Source: DASUBV01 sp036501025 (lineage in GTDB: Bacteria > Actinomycetota > Actinomycetes > Streptosporangiales > Streptosporangiaceae). Taken from it: DNA of 64,000 nucleotides. Of this stretch, positions 40,128 to 49,719 are shown one piece after another. Under the pieces are notes generated by a model. That model saw only the letters and a list, made by a program, of their open reading frames with translations, did no database searches and was not told the DNA's origin. Where the stretch lies: assembly GCA_036501025.1 (NCBI GenBank), contig DASYBB010000059.1, forward strand, positions 1 to 64,000. The letters are read 5' to 3'. The first letter of the stretch is position 1. Each line of letters begins with the position of its first letter. The position numbers were made by a program, and so were the translations under genes.

Positions 40128-42164
40128 GTGAGCATGCGCCCAGCCAGAGAGCCGGGGGCCAGCCAGCCCGGGGCAAGACAGCCGGGGGCCAAGCAGCCCG
40201 GCCGCCCGCGCCCGCCCGGCTCGCGCCCGGCGCGCCCGCGCCCGGCCGGCGATCGCGGGGCCGGCGATCGCGGAGCCGAGGACCGCGGCCCGGGCCCGGA
40301 CCGGGAGGCGGCGGCCCTGAAGTCCCGCGGCGCCGAGCTGCGGATGTCCGCCGCCCTGCCCGGCGCCGAGCTCCGCCCGATCCTGGACGCCGCCCTGGCC
40401 GAGGTCGAGGCGGCCGCGGACGCCCTGTCCCGGCAGCACGCCGCCGAGGCGGGCCGGGGCGTGTCCCCGGCTGCGGCCCAGGCCGAGCGGCGGCTCCTGC
40501 ACGCGGTCTTCCTGCAGCTGCCCGTGCCGGTGTTCCTGCTCGGGCAGGACTCGACCATCCGGCGCGCCAACACCGCGGCCGCCCAGCTGCTCGGCTCGGC
40601 GCCGGGGTACGCGACCGGCAAGCAGTTCACCGCGCTCATCAACGTGGCCGACCGGGCCCGGGTGCAGACCCAGCTGGCCAACGCCTTCCGCACCGGCCAG
40701 CCCCGGCGCCTGGCCTGCAGCCTGGTGAGCGCCGACGGCCTGGTGGAGGCCGAGCTGACCGCGTGCGTGGCGGGCCTGCGGGCCGACACCGACCAGCTCA
40801 TCGTGGCCGTCACGGCCACCGGCGAGGTGCCCGACGGCCATCCCGATACCGCCGAGGTGCCCCTGACCCGGCACGGCGAGCACGCCGACCTGGAGCTGGT
40901 CAAGCAGCTCACCCGGCGCCTGGACCTGGCCGCCGAGACGGCCCGCCTGCTGCTCGGGCAGGTCACCGTGAGCGAGTCGGCGGCGGTGCAGCGCTGCGCG
41001 CGGCTCCTGGTCGGCGAGCTGGCCGGCTGGGTCATCGTCGACGTGGAGCGGGGCGGCCGGCTGCGGCGGCAGTTCGTGACCGGGCCGGACGGCCACGAGG
41101 CCGAGGAGCTGGCCCGGACCGTCGCCGAAATCAGCCCGGCGCCCGGCACGGTGCCCTCGCTGGTGCACGCGTCGGTGAGCTCGCAGCTCATCACCCACGC
41201 CGAGGACACCAGCGCCCTCGGCCCCGGACCGGACGGCATTCCCCTGGTCATGCTGCTCGGGGCGACCTCGGTGCTGTCGGTCGCGCTGTCCGACGGCGAG
41301 CGCAGCTTCGGCGCCCTGACCCTGGTCCGGCAGGCCAGCCACGGGTACTTCGGGATGGCCGACGTGGCCGTCGTGGAGTCGGTCGCCGAGCAGCTGGCCC
41401 TCGCCATCCGGGCCGGCCGCCAGTTCCGGGTGCACAGTGCCGTCGCGGAGGCGTTCCGGGCCAGCCTGCTGCCCCGCGAGCTGCCGCCCATCGAGGGCGT
41501 GGAGGTCGCGACGGTGCACATGGCGGCCGAGGGGCCGGACGTGGGCGGCGATTTCTACGACGTCTATCCGACCCCCGGCGGCACCGGGCTGGCCATCGGC
41601 GACCTGTGCGGGAGCCCGCGGGACACGGTCGCGGTGATCTCCGCCGCCCGGCACGCGATCCGCGTCCTGGCCCGGTCGGATCCCGATCCGGCCAGCGTCC
41701 TGCGCCGGGTCAACGACATCCTGCTGGCCGAGAACCTGAGCGGGGAGTTCGTCACCGCCCACGTGGCCCGCCTGGCCTGGGACGGCGGCGTCCTGCGGGT
41801 GGTGCTGGGCAGCGCCGGGCAGCCCGCGCCGACCGTGATCACCGCCGACGGCCAGGTCCGCCCGCTGCGCGGCGGCGGCCAGCCGCTGGGCATCTTCCCC
41901 GACGCCGAGCCGTCCGTCCAGCAGGTCGAGCTGTCACCGGGGGACGTGCTGTTCCTGCTGACCGACGGGGTCGCCGACGCCCGCAACCCCGAGCTGGGCT
42001 ACTTCGCCGACCGGCTGGCCGACGAGCTGGCCGCGCTGGCCGGGCAGTCGGCCGCCGACATCGCGGCCGGGCTGCGCCGCGGTGTGCTGCGGTTCTGCGA
42101 GGACGAGGTCCGCGACGACATGACCATGCTGGTGCTGCGGGTCGGCGAGCCGCCGGACTTCTAG
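40128..42164 (+). CDS. PAS-GAF-PP2C (RsbP/RsbU-like) phosphatase
   Basis: A 678-aa protein. A disordered Pro/Arg/Gly-rich N-tail (1-75) precedes a helical segment and a PAS domain (about 125-220; VPVFLLGQDSTIRRANTAAA). A GAF domain (about 275-430) comes next, then SpoIIE/PP2C (450-675) with GGDFYDVYPTPG, AIGDLCGSPRD and LLTDGVADARNPE. It is expected to dephosphorylate a STAS antagonist in response to redox, light or energy signals sensed by PAS/GAF; no cofactor-binding residue is evident. GTG 40128 has GGGAGG with a 6-nt spacer and is preferred over ATG 40104. Confidence 0.92.
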   Translation: MSMRPAREPGASQPGARQPGAKQPGRPRPPGSRPARPRPAGDRGAGDRGAEDRGPGPDREAAALKSRGAELRMSAALPGAELRPILDAALAEVEAAADALSRQHAAEAGRGVSPAAAQAERRLLHAVFLQLPVPVFLLGQDSTIRRANTAAAQLLGSAPGYATGKQFTALINVADRARVQTQLANAFRTGQPRRLACSLVSADGLVEAELTACVAGLRADTDQLIVAVTATGEVPDGHPDTAEVPLTRHGEHADLELVKQLTRRLDLAAETARLLLGQVTVSESAAVQRCARLLVGELAGWVIVDVERGGRLRRQFVTGPDGHEAEELARTVAEISPAPGTVPSLVHASVSSQLITHAEDTSALGPGPDGIPLVMLLGATSVLSVALSDGERSFGALTLVRQASHGYFGMADVAVVESVAEQLALAIRAGRQFRVHSAVAEAFRASLLPRELPPIEGVEVATVHMAAEGPDVGGDFYDVYPTPGGTGLAIGDLCGSPRDTVAVISAARHAIRVLARSDPDPASVLRRVNDILLAENLSGEFVTAHVARLAWDGGVLRVVLGSAGQPAPTVITADGQVRPLRGGGQPLGIFPDAEPSVQQVELSPGDVLFLLTDGVADARNPELGYFADRLADELAALAGQSAADIAAGLRRGVLRFCEDEVRDDMTMLVLRVGEPPDF

Positions 42165-42179
42165 CGGCTAGCTAGCCGC
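42164..42179. terminator. 16-bp GCTAGC palindrome between convergent genes
   Basis: GCGGCTAGCTAGCCGC is a perfect palindrome starting at the last base of the PP2C stop codon and reaching into the DUF3040 gene end. It is probably a shared terminator for the convergent units. Confidence 0.5.
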
Positions 42180-42729
42180 GGGTCCTCATCGGCAGCCGGC
42201 AGCCCGCCACGCTGGCGCTGCCCGGTATCACCGGGGCCGCCGACGGCGCCGCGGACCCGGACCCAGACGTCGCCGGCGCCGGGCGGCACTTGATGCTCGA
42301 GGTCAGGGTGACGAACATGACGATCAGCACGGTCACCAGCAGCACCGCCGGGACGCCGATCGCCGCCACCGGCCGCCACAGCCCGCGCCGCGTGCCCGGC
42401 GCGCCGCCCGCCCCGCCCGGCCGGCCGCCGGGCCGCGGGGATCGTGCCTGGGCCCGCGCCGGCGCCCCGGCGCTCAGCCGCGCTCGCGCCGCCCGCGACC
42501 GCCGCCGGGCGCGCCCGCCCTGACGCCACTGCCGCCAGCCCCGCGGCGCCGGGTCAGCCGGGGCGTCCGCGCGCGGCATGGCCGCGATCTGGTCCTCCGA
42601 TGGCGGCGGCGCCTCTTCGGCGTTCAGCCGACTGAAGATCTTGAACATGGCCGCCAGGTGCGGCTCGCACGTCGCCAGCTCGCCGTCAATGGCCTGGAGC
42701 GACCGGTGGTCATCGGGGGACAGGATCAT
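42172..42729 (-). CDS. DUF3040 family membrane protein
   Basis: A 185-aa protein. The conserved DUF3040 start MILSPDDHRSLQAIDGELAT is followed by an Arg/Ala-rich linker, one transmembrane segment near 120-142 (AIGVPAVLLVTVLIVMFVTL) and a Ser/Ala/Pro tail. DUF3040 proteins are small actinobacterial membrane proteins of unknown function. GGAG 9 nt upstream supports the start. It lies 18 bp after the DUF6458 gene, so the two form an operon. Confidence 0.85.
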   Translation of the reverse strand: MILSPDDHRSLQAIDGELATCEPHLAAMFKIFSRLNAEEAPPPSEDQIAAMPRADAPADPAPRGWRQWRQGGRARRRSRAARARLSAGAPARAQARSPRPGGRPGGAGGAPGTRRGLWRPVAAIGVPAVLLVTVLIVMFVTLTSSIKCRPAPATSGSGSAAPSAAPVIPGSASVAGCRLPMRTRG

Positions 42730-42747
42730 CTGGTCACACTCCAGGTG

Positions 42748-43110
42748 TCACTCGGGAAAGAACTCCCCGACGATCTCCTCGTCGGGGATGACCTGCGTGA
42801 TCTCCGCCTCGGCCGGCATGACCGCGGTGTCGAAGGCCGCGCCGGGCGCGCCGGCCGGGTTGATCATCAGGTAGGGCGGGACGTCGCGGCGCCCGAAGCT
42901 GGCGGCGGGGCGGCCGTCCGGTCCGCTGTGCACGACCAGCTGGCGCCGCAGCCAGCCGTAGCCGCGCCGCGGCACGACCAGCCCGGCGGCGCCCAGCAGG
43001 ATGAGGATCCAGCCGGCGGCCTGCAGGTTCAGGAACGAGAAGTGCGCGTCGACGGCGAAGGCGAAAACAGCTCCCACCGCCATCACGATGAGCGCGGTCG
43101 CGGTCTTCAT
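42748..43110 (-). CDS. DUF6458 family membrane protein
   Basis: A 120-aa protein with two membrane helices (residues 3-20, MAVGAVFAFAV, and 30-48, GWILILLGAAGLVVP), matching the DUF6458 layout. A C-terminal hydrophilic part ends in IPDEEIVGEFFPE. ATG 43110 has a clear GGAGGAG at proper distance. It is co-directional with DUF3040. Function is unknown. Confidence 0.8.
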   Translation of the reverse strand: MKTATALIVMAVGAVFAFAVDAHFSFLNLQAAGWILILLGAAGLVVPRRGYGWLRRQLVVHSGPDGRPAASFGRRDVPPYLMINPAGAPGAAFDTAVMPAEAEITQVIPDEEIVGEFFPE

Positions 43111-43227
43111 GACGGGCTCCTCCTCGGCTTGCCGCAGGGATCGCGTGCCCTGCGCTAGGGAAATGCCCGGCTGCCGGAATCCAAACATGCGTGGCCCGCA
43201 ACGGCCAGTAACAGCGCAGGTCAGCCG

Positions 43228-44715
43228 CTACGTGGCGGCCGGCGCCGCGCCGCCCCGCGCCGCCGCCGGCCCCGCGTCCGCGTCCTGCGCCGTCAGCGGC
43301 CGGGCGATGTTCTCCAGGCTCCGCCGCTCGGCCTTGACCCCGAAGATGACCTCGACCAGCCCGGCCAGGATCATCAGGCTGGCCCCGATGACGAACGCGA
43401 GCACCGTGTCCGGCACCTTCCCGGTCCCGACCAGCTTGGCGAACAGCAGCGGGCCGGTGATCCCGCCCACCCCGGTCCCGATCGCGAAGAAGAACGCGAT
43501 GGCCAGCGCCCGCGTCTCCATCGGGAACACCTCGCTCACGGTCAGGTACGCGCCGCTGGCCCCCGCCGAGGCGACCAGCAGTACCGCCGTCCAGCACACC
43601 GTCAGCGTCACCGCGGTCAGCAGGTGCTGGCTGAACAGGTACGCGGTCACCAGCAGCAGCGTCCCGGACAGGATGTAGGTGCCGGCGATCAGGGGCTTGC
43701 GCCCGACCGTGTCGAACAGCCGGCTGAGGACCAGGGGCCCGACCAGGTTGCCGACCGCGATCACCGCGAAGTAGTAGCCGGGGTTCTTGGTGACGTGGAA
43801 GAACGTGGCCAGGATCTGCGCGTACCCGAACGTGATCGCGTTGTACAGGAACGCCTGCCCGACGAACAGGGACAGCCCCAGGATCGTCCGCCGCGGGTAC
43901 AGCGTGAACATCGTCCTGGCGATGGTGCCGAACCCGATGACCTTCCGCTGCCGGATGGTGATCGACTCCTCCGGCTCGGCCAGGTGCTCGCCGGTGTCCC
44001 GCTCGACCCGCTCCTCGATGTCGTCGGCCAGCCGCTCCGCTTCCCGGGCGTGCCCGTGGATGAACAGCCAGCGCGGGCTCTCCGGCACGTTCCGCCGCAC
44101 CAGCAGCACCACCAGCCCCAGGACGACCCCGAGCCCGAAGCACAGCCGCCAGCCCAGGTTCACCGGCAGGTCGCTGGTCACCGGCACCGTCACGACCGCG
44201 CCGATGGCCGCGCCCGCCCAGTAGGTGCCGTTGATGATGATGTCGATCCGGCCGCGGTGGCGACTGGGGATCAGCTCGTCGATGGCCGAGTTGATCGCGG
44301 CGTACTCACCGCCGATCCCGAGGCCGGTCAGGAACCGGAACAGGAAGAACCACCACGGCGCGAACGACAGCGCCGTCAGGGCGGTGGCGAGGAGGTACAC
44401 GCCGAGGGTGATCATGAACAGTTTCTTGCGGCCGAACCGGTCGGTCAGCCACCCGAAGAACAGCGCGCCGACGCACGCCCCCAGGACGTACACGGCGGCG
44501 CCGAACCCGGTGACCTGCGACTGGGTGATGTGGATGCCGCTGCCCGGCATGGCCAGCTGGCCGGAAATGTTCCCGACGATGGTGACTTCCAGGCCGTCGA
44601 GGATCCACACCGTGCCCAGCCCGATGATGATCATCCAGTGCCACTTGGACCACGGCAGCCGGTCCAGCCTGGCCGGCACCCTGGTCGTGATTGTGCCTGT
44701 CTCTACCTGGCTCAT
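43228..44715 (-). CDS. MFS transporter (sugar porter/metabolite:H+ type)
   Basis: A 495-aa major facilitator with 12 predicted helices. Family motifs are GWLTDRFGRKKLFM between TM2 and TM3, a second copy RLFDTVGRKPLI between TM8 and TM9, and PESPRWLFIHG after TM6, as in the sugar porter and aromatic-acid symporter branches. FLTGLGIGGEYAAINSAIDE is typical of the metabolite:H+ symporters. ATG 44715 has GGAGG 9 nt upstream. There is no catabolic neighbour, so the substrate is unknown. Confidence 0.9.
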   Translation of the reverse strand: MSQVETGTITTRVPARLDRLPWSKWHWMIIIGLGTVWILDGLEVTIVGNISGQLAMPGSGIHITQSQVTGFGAAVYVLGACVGALFFGWLTDRFGRKKLFMITLGVYLLATALTALSFAPWWFFLFRFLTGLGIGGEYAAINSAIDELIPSRHRGRIDIIINGTYWAGAAIGAVVTVPVTSDLPVNLGWRLCFGLGVVLGLVVLLVRRNVPESPRWLFIHGHAREAERLADDIEERVERDTGEHLAEPEESITIRQRKVIGFGTIARTMFTLYPRRTILGLSLFVGQAFLYNAITFGYAQILATFFHVTKNPGYYFAVIAVGNLVGPLVLSRLFDTVGRKPLIAGTYILSGTLLLVTAYLFSQHLLTAVTLTVCWTAVLLVASAGASGAYLTVSEVFPMETRALAIAFFFAIGTGVGGITGPLLFAKLVGTGKVPDTVLAFVIGASLMILAGLVEVIFGVKAERRSLENIARPLTAQDADAGPAAARGGAAPAAT

Positions 44716-44783
44716 CCTGAGCCGCCTCCGGTACACAGCGGGGTCGCGGACCGCGCCCACCTGCCCGGCGGCTTGTTTTCGAA

Positions 44784-44836
44784 ACGCTGGCCTAGCCGCG
44801 CAGGCCTATCGAAGACGCTGGCCTAGCCGCGCAGGC
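44784..44836. repeat. 22-bp direct repeat duplicating the lhr 3' end
   Basis: ACGCTGGCCTAGCCGCGCAGGC occurs at 44784-44805 and 44815-44836 with a 31-bp period. The right copy spans the lhr stop codon and its last codons; the left copy lies in the gap before the MFS gene. A local tandem duplication of the gene's end is the simplest explanation. Confidence 0.85.
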
Positions 44837-47800
44837 GCAGTCCCCGCGGCGTCGGCCGGAATCCGGCGCTCTCCAGCGCCCGGGCCAGCGGGGTGTCGTA
44901 GACCGCGCCCCCGTCGGCCCGCTCCACGGTCAGCCGCCCGAGCGCGCCGGCCCGGCCGGCCGCGGCCAGCGCCCGGGCCGCGGGCTCCAGCACCTCCGGG
45001 TCGCTGCTCCAGGACAGCAGCGTTTTCCCGCCCCGCTCCACGTACAGCACCAGGTCGCCCCGGGCCAGCACGACCAGCGCCCCCGCCTTGCGGCCGGGCC
45101 GGTGCCCGCCCGCGGTCTCCTCGGGCCGCTCGGGCCACGGCAGCGCCGCGCCGTAGGCGTTGGCCGGGTCTGCCGCCGCCAGCACCAGCACCGTTGCTTC
45201 CGGCTCCGGCTTGGCGGCCGCCCGGACCGCCGGCAGCCGCGCCACCCACTCCGGGGCGCTGTCCAGCGGCGCCCGCACGTTCCAGTCCGGCTCGGCGGCC
45301 GGCGCCGGGGCCTGCTGGGCGGCCTGCGTCTCGGCCAGCGCCCGCATCCGGTCGACCGCGCCCGGCAGCGCGAACTGCGCCGCCCCGAGCCCCTCGACGA
45401 AGTAGCCCCGCCGGCACTGCCCGCCGTCCTCCATGGCCCGCAGCACCGGGTAGATCGCGCTGAACCCGCCGGGCACCCGCTCGGCCGCCACCGCGCCGCG
45501 CAGCACGATGCCGTACCGCTCCAGCAGCGCGATGGCCACCGCGTGCCGCCGCCGGGTCGGGTCCGCGTCCGGCGGCGCCAGCATCGACCAGCGGCCGCTG
45601 ACGGTCGGCGGCCCGCTGCGCGACGGCATGGTCGCCCGCCCGTACCCCGGCCGCCGCCCGCCGACCCGGCCGCGCCGCCCGCCGGACAGCTGGAGCCGCC
45701 CCCCGCCGCCGGCCACGGCCGGCCCGGACCGCCCGCCCACCGGCACCAGCCCCGACGCCGCCAGCCCGTCCGGCGCCGCCCGCGGCGCGTCGACCGGCGT
45801 CACCGGCCGCCCGCTGCTCAGCACGGTCCGCAGCGGCGCCAGCGTGTCGTTGGTCACCCGCCCGGCCCAGACCAGGTCCCAGATGGCGCTGGCCACTGCC
45901 TGGTCACTGCCGCCGGCGCCGCCCAGCGCCGCCGCCACCTGGTCGGACAGCCCGCGGAAGAACAGCGCCCCGCCGCCTCCGAGCACCTCCAGCAGCGCCT
46001 CGTGCACGGGCGTCATCGTGATCTCGGCCCGCTCCGGCAGCAGCAGCGGCGCCGTCTCGGCGGGCGCCAGCACCAGCCACCCGTCACCGCCGGGCAGCGC
46101 GCCGGCCCCGGCCCAGGCCACCTCGCCCGCAGCGGTCAGCTCGTCCAGCAGCGCGGGGGAGTAGCCTGGCACCCGCCCCGGCAGCACCAGCGTCTCCAGC
46201 GCCGAGGCCGGCACCGCGACCCCGGCCAGCTGCTCGACCGCCTCGTACACGGCGTCCAGCGCGCCCCCGCCCGCCCGCGTCCGGGCCGCCCGGTCCAGCC
46301 GCCCGGCCCGCTGCCAGGAGGGCAGGAAGGCGCCGAACGCCTGCGGCGGCACCGGCTCGACCTCCTTGCGCAGCTTGGCCAGGCACCGGCGGCGGATCAG
46401 CCGCAGAACGCCCGACTCGCACCATTCCGTGCCCCGGCCGCCCGCCCGGAACTCGCCCTCGGCCACGCTGCCCGCGGCGGCCAGCCGCTGCAGTGTCCCG
46501 CTGACCACGGCCACGCCCAGCCCGTAGCGCTGCGCCGCCTCCAGGGCCGTGAACGGCCCGTGGGTCCGCGCGTAGCGCAGGATCAGGTCGCGCAGCGGGT
46601 CGGCGGCCGGCTCGGTGAACGCGCCCGGCACGCCCGGCGGCAGCGCCGCCCCGAGCGCGTCCCGCAGCCGCCCGGCGTCCTCGACCGCGGCCCAGCGCGA
46701 CTCGCCGGCCACCCGGAGCTCCAGCACTCGCCGCTGCCCGGCCAGGCCGGCCAGCCAGTCCGGCGCCGCCGCCGGATCGGCCGACCGCTCGGCGACCTCA
46801 GCCTCATTGAGCGGCCCGAGCGCCCGCAGCAGGTCGGCCACCGCCTCGGCGTCCCGGCTGGCCCGGCCCGGCGCCAGCCGCTGCAGCTCCAGCTCGACCT
46901 CGGCCACCACCAGCGGGTCGAGCAGCTCGCGCATGTCGGCCTGGCCGAGCAGGTCGGCCAGCAGCGCCGAGTCCAGCGCCAGCGCCTGCGCGCGCCGCTC
47001 GGCCAGCGGTGCGTCGCCCTCGTACATGAACGCGCCCACGTAGCGGAACAGCAGCGACCGGGCGAACGGCGAGGCGGTCGGCGTCTCGACCTCGACCAGC
47101 CGGATGCTGCGCGCGGCCAGGTCGCGCATCAGCGCGGTCAGCCCGGGCACGTCGAACACGTCCTGCAGGCACTCCCGGACCGTCTCCAGGACGATCGGGA
47201 ACGTCGAGTACTGGCTGGCCACCGACAGCAGCTGGGCCGAGCGCTGGCGCTGCTGCCACAGCGGGGTCCGGCGGCCGGGCTGGCGCCGGGGCAGCAGCAG
47301 CGCCCGGGCCGCGCACTCGCGGAACCGCGACGCGAACAGCGCCGAGGACGTCAGCTCGCCCGTCACCAGCTGCTCGACCTCGTCGGGGTCCAGCATCGCG
47401 ATGCTGCCCGGCGGCGGGTCGTCGGTGTCGGGGACCCGGATGATGATCCCGTCGTCGGTGTGGATGGCCTGCACGTCCATCCCGGCGTAGCGCTCGCGCA
47501 GCCGGGCGGCGATGGCCAGCGCCCACGGCGCGTGCACCTGCGCCCCGTACGGGCTGTGCAGGACGACCCGCCAGTCGCCCAGCTCGTCCCGGAACCGCTC
47601 GACGACCAGCGTCCGGTCATCGGGCAGGTAGCCGGTCGCCTCCCGCTGCGAGGCCAGGTAGGCGGTCAGGTTGCCCGCCGCCAGCTCGTCCAGCCCGCCC
47701 GCGCGCAGCCGGGCCGTGGCCACCGCCTCGTCGGCTGCGCCCAGCTCGCGGCAGTAGGCGCCGATGGCCGCCCCCAGCTCGGCCGGCCGCCCGATCGAGT

Positions 47801-49673
47801 CGCCGTGCCAGAACGGCAGCTTGCCCGGCTGCCCCGGCGCCGGCGACACCAGCACCTGGTCGGCGGTGATGTCCTCGATCCGCCACGAGCTGGCCCCGAG
47901 CACGAACACGTCGCCGACCCGCGACTCGTACACCATCTCCTCGTCCAGCTCGCCGACCCGGCGCGAGTGGCGTCCCGACCGGTCCCGCTGCCCCCCGGCC
48001 AGGAACACCCCGAACAGGCCGCGGTCGGGGATGGTGCCGCCGTTCCCGACCGCGACTCGCTGCCCGCCCGGCCGGCCGTGCAGCACGCCCGTGGTCCGGT
48101 CCCAGACCAGCCGGGGCCGCAGGCCGCCGAAGTCCTCGCTCGGGTACAGGCCGGCCAGCATGTCCAGCACCGAGTCCAGCACCGGGCGGGTCAGCCCGCT
48201 GAACGGCGCCGCGCGGCGGACGACCCGCTCCAGCTCGCCGACCTCCCAGTCGTCCATCGCGGTCATCGCGACGATCTGCTGGGCCAGCACGTCGAGGGGG
48301 TTGCGCGGCATCCGCAGCGACTCGATCTGGCCCGCGTGCATCCGCTGCGTGACCACCGCGGCCTGCACCAGGTCGCCGGGGTACTTGGGGAAGAACACCC
48401 CGCGGGACACGTCGCCCACGTTGTGCCCGGCCCGCCCGGTCCGCTGCAGCCCGCTGGCCACCGACGGCGGCGACTCGACCTGGATGACCAGGTCCACGGC
48501 GCCCATGTCGATCCCCAGCTCCAGGCTGGACGTCGCCACCACGGCCGGCAGCCGCCCGGCCTTGAGCGCCTCCTCGATCTGGGTCCGCTCCTGCCGCGAC
48601 ACCGACCCGTGATGCGCCCTGGCCACCACCGGCGCCGCCCCCGCGCCCACCGGCGACTGCGCCATCATCTGGGCGGGCAGCTGCGTCATCTCGGCCAGCT
48701 GCTCCTCGGCGCGCTCGGCGGCCAGCTCGTTGAGCCGCGCGCACAGCCGCTCGGCCAGGCCGCGCGAGTTGGCGAACACGATCGTGGACCGGTGCGCCTC
48801 GATCAGGTCCAGCACCCGCGCCTCGACGTGCGGCCAGATGGAGTGCTGGGGCCGGGGGCCGCCGTCGCCGGCCTCCTCCTCCGGCCCGGCCGCGGGCAGG
48901 TCGGTCATGTCCTCGACCGGCACCACGATCGTCAGGGCCAGCTGCTTCTCGCTCGGCGGCGCGACCACCGTCACCGGCAGCGCCCCGCCCAGGAACGAGG
49001 CCACCTCCTCCGGCGGCCGCACCGTCGCCGACAGCCCGATCCGCTGTACTGGCGTCAGCTCCCCCTCCGCCGCCCGCAGCGCGTCCAGCCGCTCCAGTGA
49101 CAGGGCCAGGTGCGCGCCGCGCTTGCCCCCGGCCATCGCGTGCACCTCGTCGATGATCACCGTCTCGACGCTGCGCAGGGTCTCCCGGGCACGGGAGGTG
49201 AGCAGCAGGAACAGCGACTCGGGGGTGGTGATCAGGATGTCCGGCGGCTTGGTCATCATCCGGCGGCGCTCGTCGGCCGCCGTGTCCCCGGTCCGGACCG
49301 CGACGGCGATGTCCGGCTCGGCCAGCCCGAGCCGCCGCGCGGCGTGCCCGATGCCCGTGAGCGGAGAGCGCAGATTGCGCTCGACATCCACCGCCAGAGC
49401 CTTCATCGGCGAAACGTAGAGCACCCGGCAGCGCTGCTTGCGATCGGCCGGCGGCGGCTCGCTGGCCAGCTTGTCGATCGCCCACAGGAACGCGGCCAGC
49501 GTCTTGCCCGACCCGGTCGGGGCGATCACCAGCGTGTGCTGGCCGCGCTGGATCGAGTCCCAGGCCTGGGCCTGCGCCGGGGTGGGCTGCGCGAAGGCGG
49601 CCTCGAACCAGGCCCGCGTCGCCGGGCTGAACCCGGCGGCAGTCAGGCCCTGATCAGGCGTGCTCTCCGACAT
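44823..49673 (-). CDS. lhr: Lhr-family ATP-dependent helicase
   Basis: A 1616-aa superfamily 2 DNA helicase. Motif I is VIAPTGSGKTLAAFLWAIDK (about residues 48-67), motif II DEVHAMAGGKRG and motif III GLSATVRPPEEV. The second RecA domain contains STIVFANSRGLAERL and SSLELGIDMGAVDLVIQVES, with QRTGRAGHN as motif VI. The DUF4145-like/Lhr core and long C-terminal winged-helix regions follow (WQQRQRSAQLLSVASQYSTF). It is a mitomycin-inducible 3'-5' repair helicase in mycobacteria. The C-terminal third includes an Arg/Gly/Ser-rich insert (about 1330-1370). CAGTAT lies 6 nt before the ATG and could be a leaderless -10. Confidence 0.95.
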   Translation of the reverse strand: MSESTPDQGLTAAGFSPATRAWFEAAFAQPTPAQAQAWDSIQRGQHTLVIAPTGSGKTLAAFLWAIDKLASEPPPADRKQRCRVLYVSPMKALAVDVERNLRSPLTGIGHAARRLGLAEPDIAVAVRTGDTAADERRRMMTKPPDILITTPESLFLLLTSRARETLRSVETVIIDEVHAMAGGKRGAHLALSLERLDALRAAEGELTPVQRIGLSATVRPPEEVASFLGGALPVTVVAPPSEKQLALTIVVPVEDMTDLPAAGPEEEAGDGGPRPQHSIWPHVEARVLDLIEAHRSTIVFANSRGLAERLCARLNELAAERAEEQLAEMTQLPAQMMAQSPVGAGAAPVVARAHHGSVSRQERTQIEEALKAGRLPAVVATSSLELGIDMGAVDLVIQVESPPSVASGLQRTGRAGHNVGDVSRGVFFPKYPGDLVQAAVVTQRMHAGQIESLRMPRNPLDVLAQQIVAMTAMDDWEVGELERVVRRAAPFSGLTRPVLDSVLDMLAGLYPSEDFGGLRPRLVWDRTTGVLHGRPGGQRVAVGNGGTIPDRGLFGVFLAGGQRDRSGRHSRRVGELDEEMVYESRVGDVFVLGASSWRIEDITADQVLVSPAPGQPGKLPFWHGDSIGRPAELGAAIGAYCRELGAADEAVATARLRAGGLDELAAGNLTAYLASQREATGYLPDDRTLVVERFRDELGDWRVVLHSPYGAQVHAPWALAIAARLRERYAGMDVQAIHTDDGIIIRVPDTDDPPPGSIAMLDPDEVEQLVTGELTSSALFASRFRECAARALLLPRRQPGRRTPLWQQRQRSAQLLSVASQYSTFPIVLETVRECLQDVFDVPGLTALMRDLAARSIRLVEVETPTASPFARSLLFRYVGAFMYEGDAPLAERRAQALALDSALLADLLGQADMRELLDPLVVAEVELELQRLAPGRASRDAEAVADLLRALGPLNEAEVAERSADPAAAPDWLAGLAGQRRVLELRVAGESRWAAVEDAGRLRDALGAALPPGVPGAFTEPAADPLRDLILRYARTHGPFTALEAAQRYGLGVAVVSGTLQRLAAAGSVAEGEFRAGGRGTEWCESGVLRLIRRRCLAKLRKEVEPVPPQAFGAFLPSWQRAGRLDRAARTRAGGGALDAVYEAVEQLAGVAVPASALETLVLPGRVPGYSPALLDELTAAGEVAWAGAGALPGGDGWLVLAPAETAPLLLPERAEITMTPVHEALLEVLGGGGALFFRGLSDQVAAALGGAGGSDQAVASAIWDLVWAGRVTNDTLAPLRTVLSSGRPVTPVDAPRAAPDGLAASGLVPVGGRSGPAVAGGGGRLQLSGGRRGRVGGRRPGYGRATMPSRSGPPTVSGRWSMLAPPDADPTRRRHAVAIALLERYGIVLRGAVAAERVPGGFSAIYPVLRAMEDGGQCRRGYFVEGLGAAQFALPGAVDRMRALAETQAAQQAPAPAAEPDWNVRAPLDSAPEWVARLPAVRAAAKPEPEATVLVLAAADPANAYGAALPWPERPEETAGGHRPGRKAGALVVLARGDLVLYVERGGKTLLSWSSDPEVLEPAARALAAAGRAGALGRLTVERADGGAVYDTPLARALESAGFRPTPRGLRLRG

Positions 49674-49719
49674 CCCTCCATACTGCCCGCTCCCACCGAC
49701 AACCTGAGCCAGCCCCGGG

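Noticed and set aside
45102..49100. 1332-codon plus-strand frame antisense to lhr
   Set aside because: Arg/Gly/Gln/His-rich shadow of the lhr coding strand; no motif or start signal.
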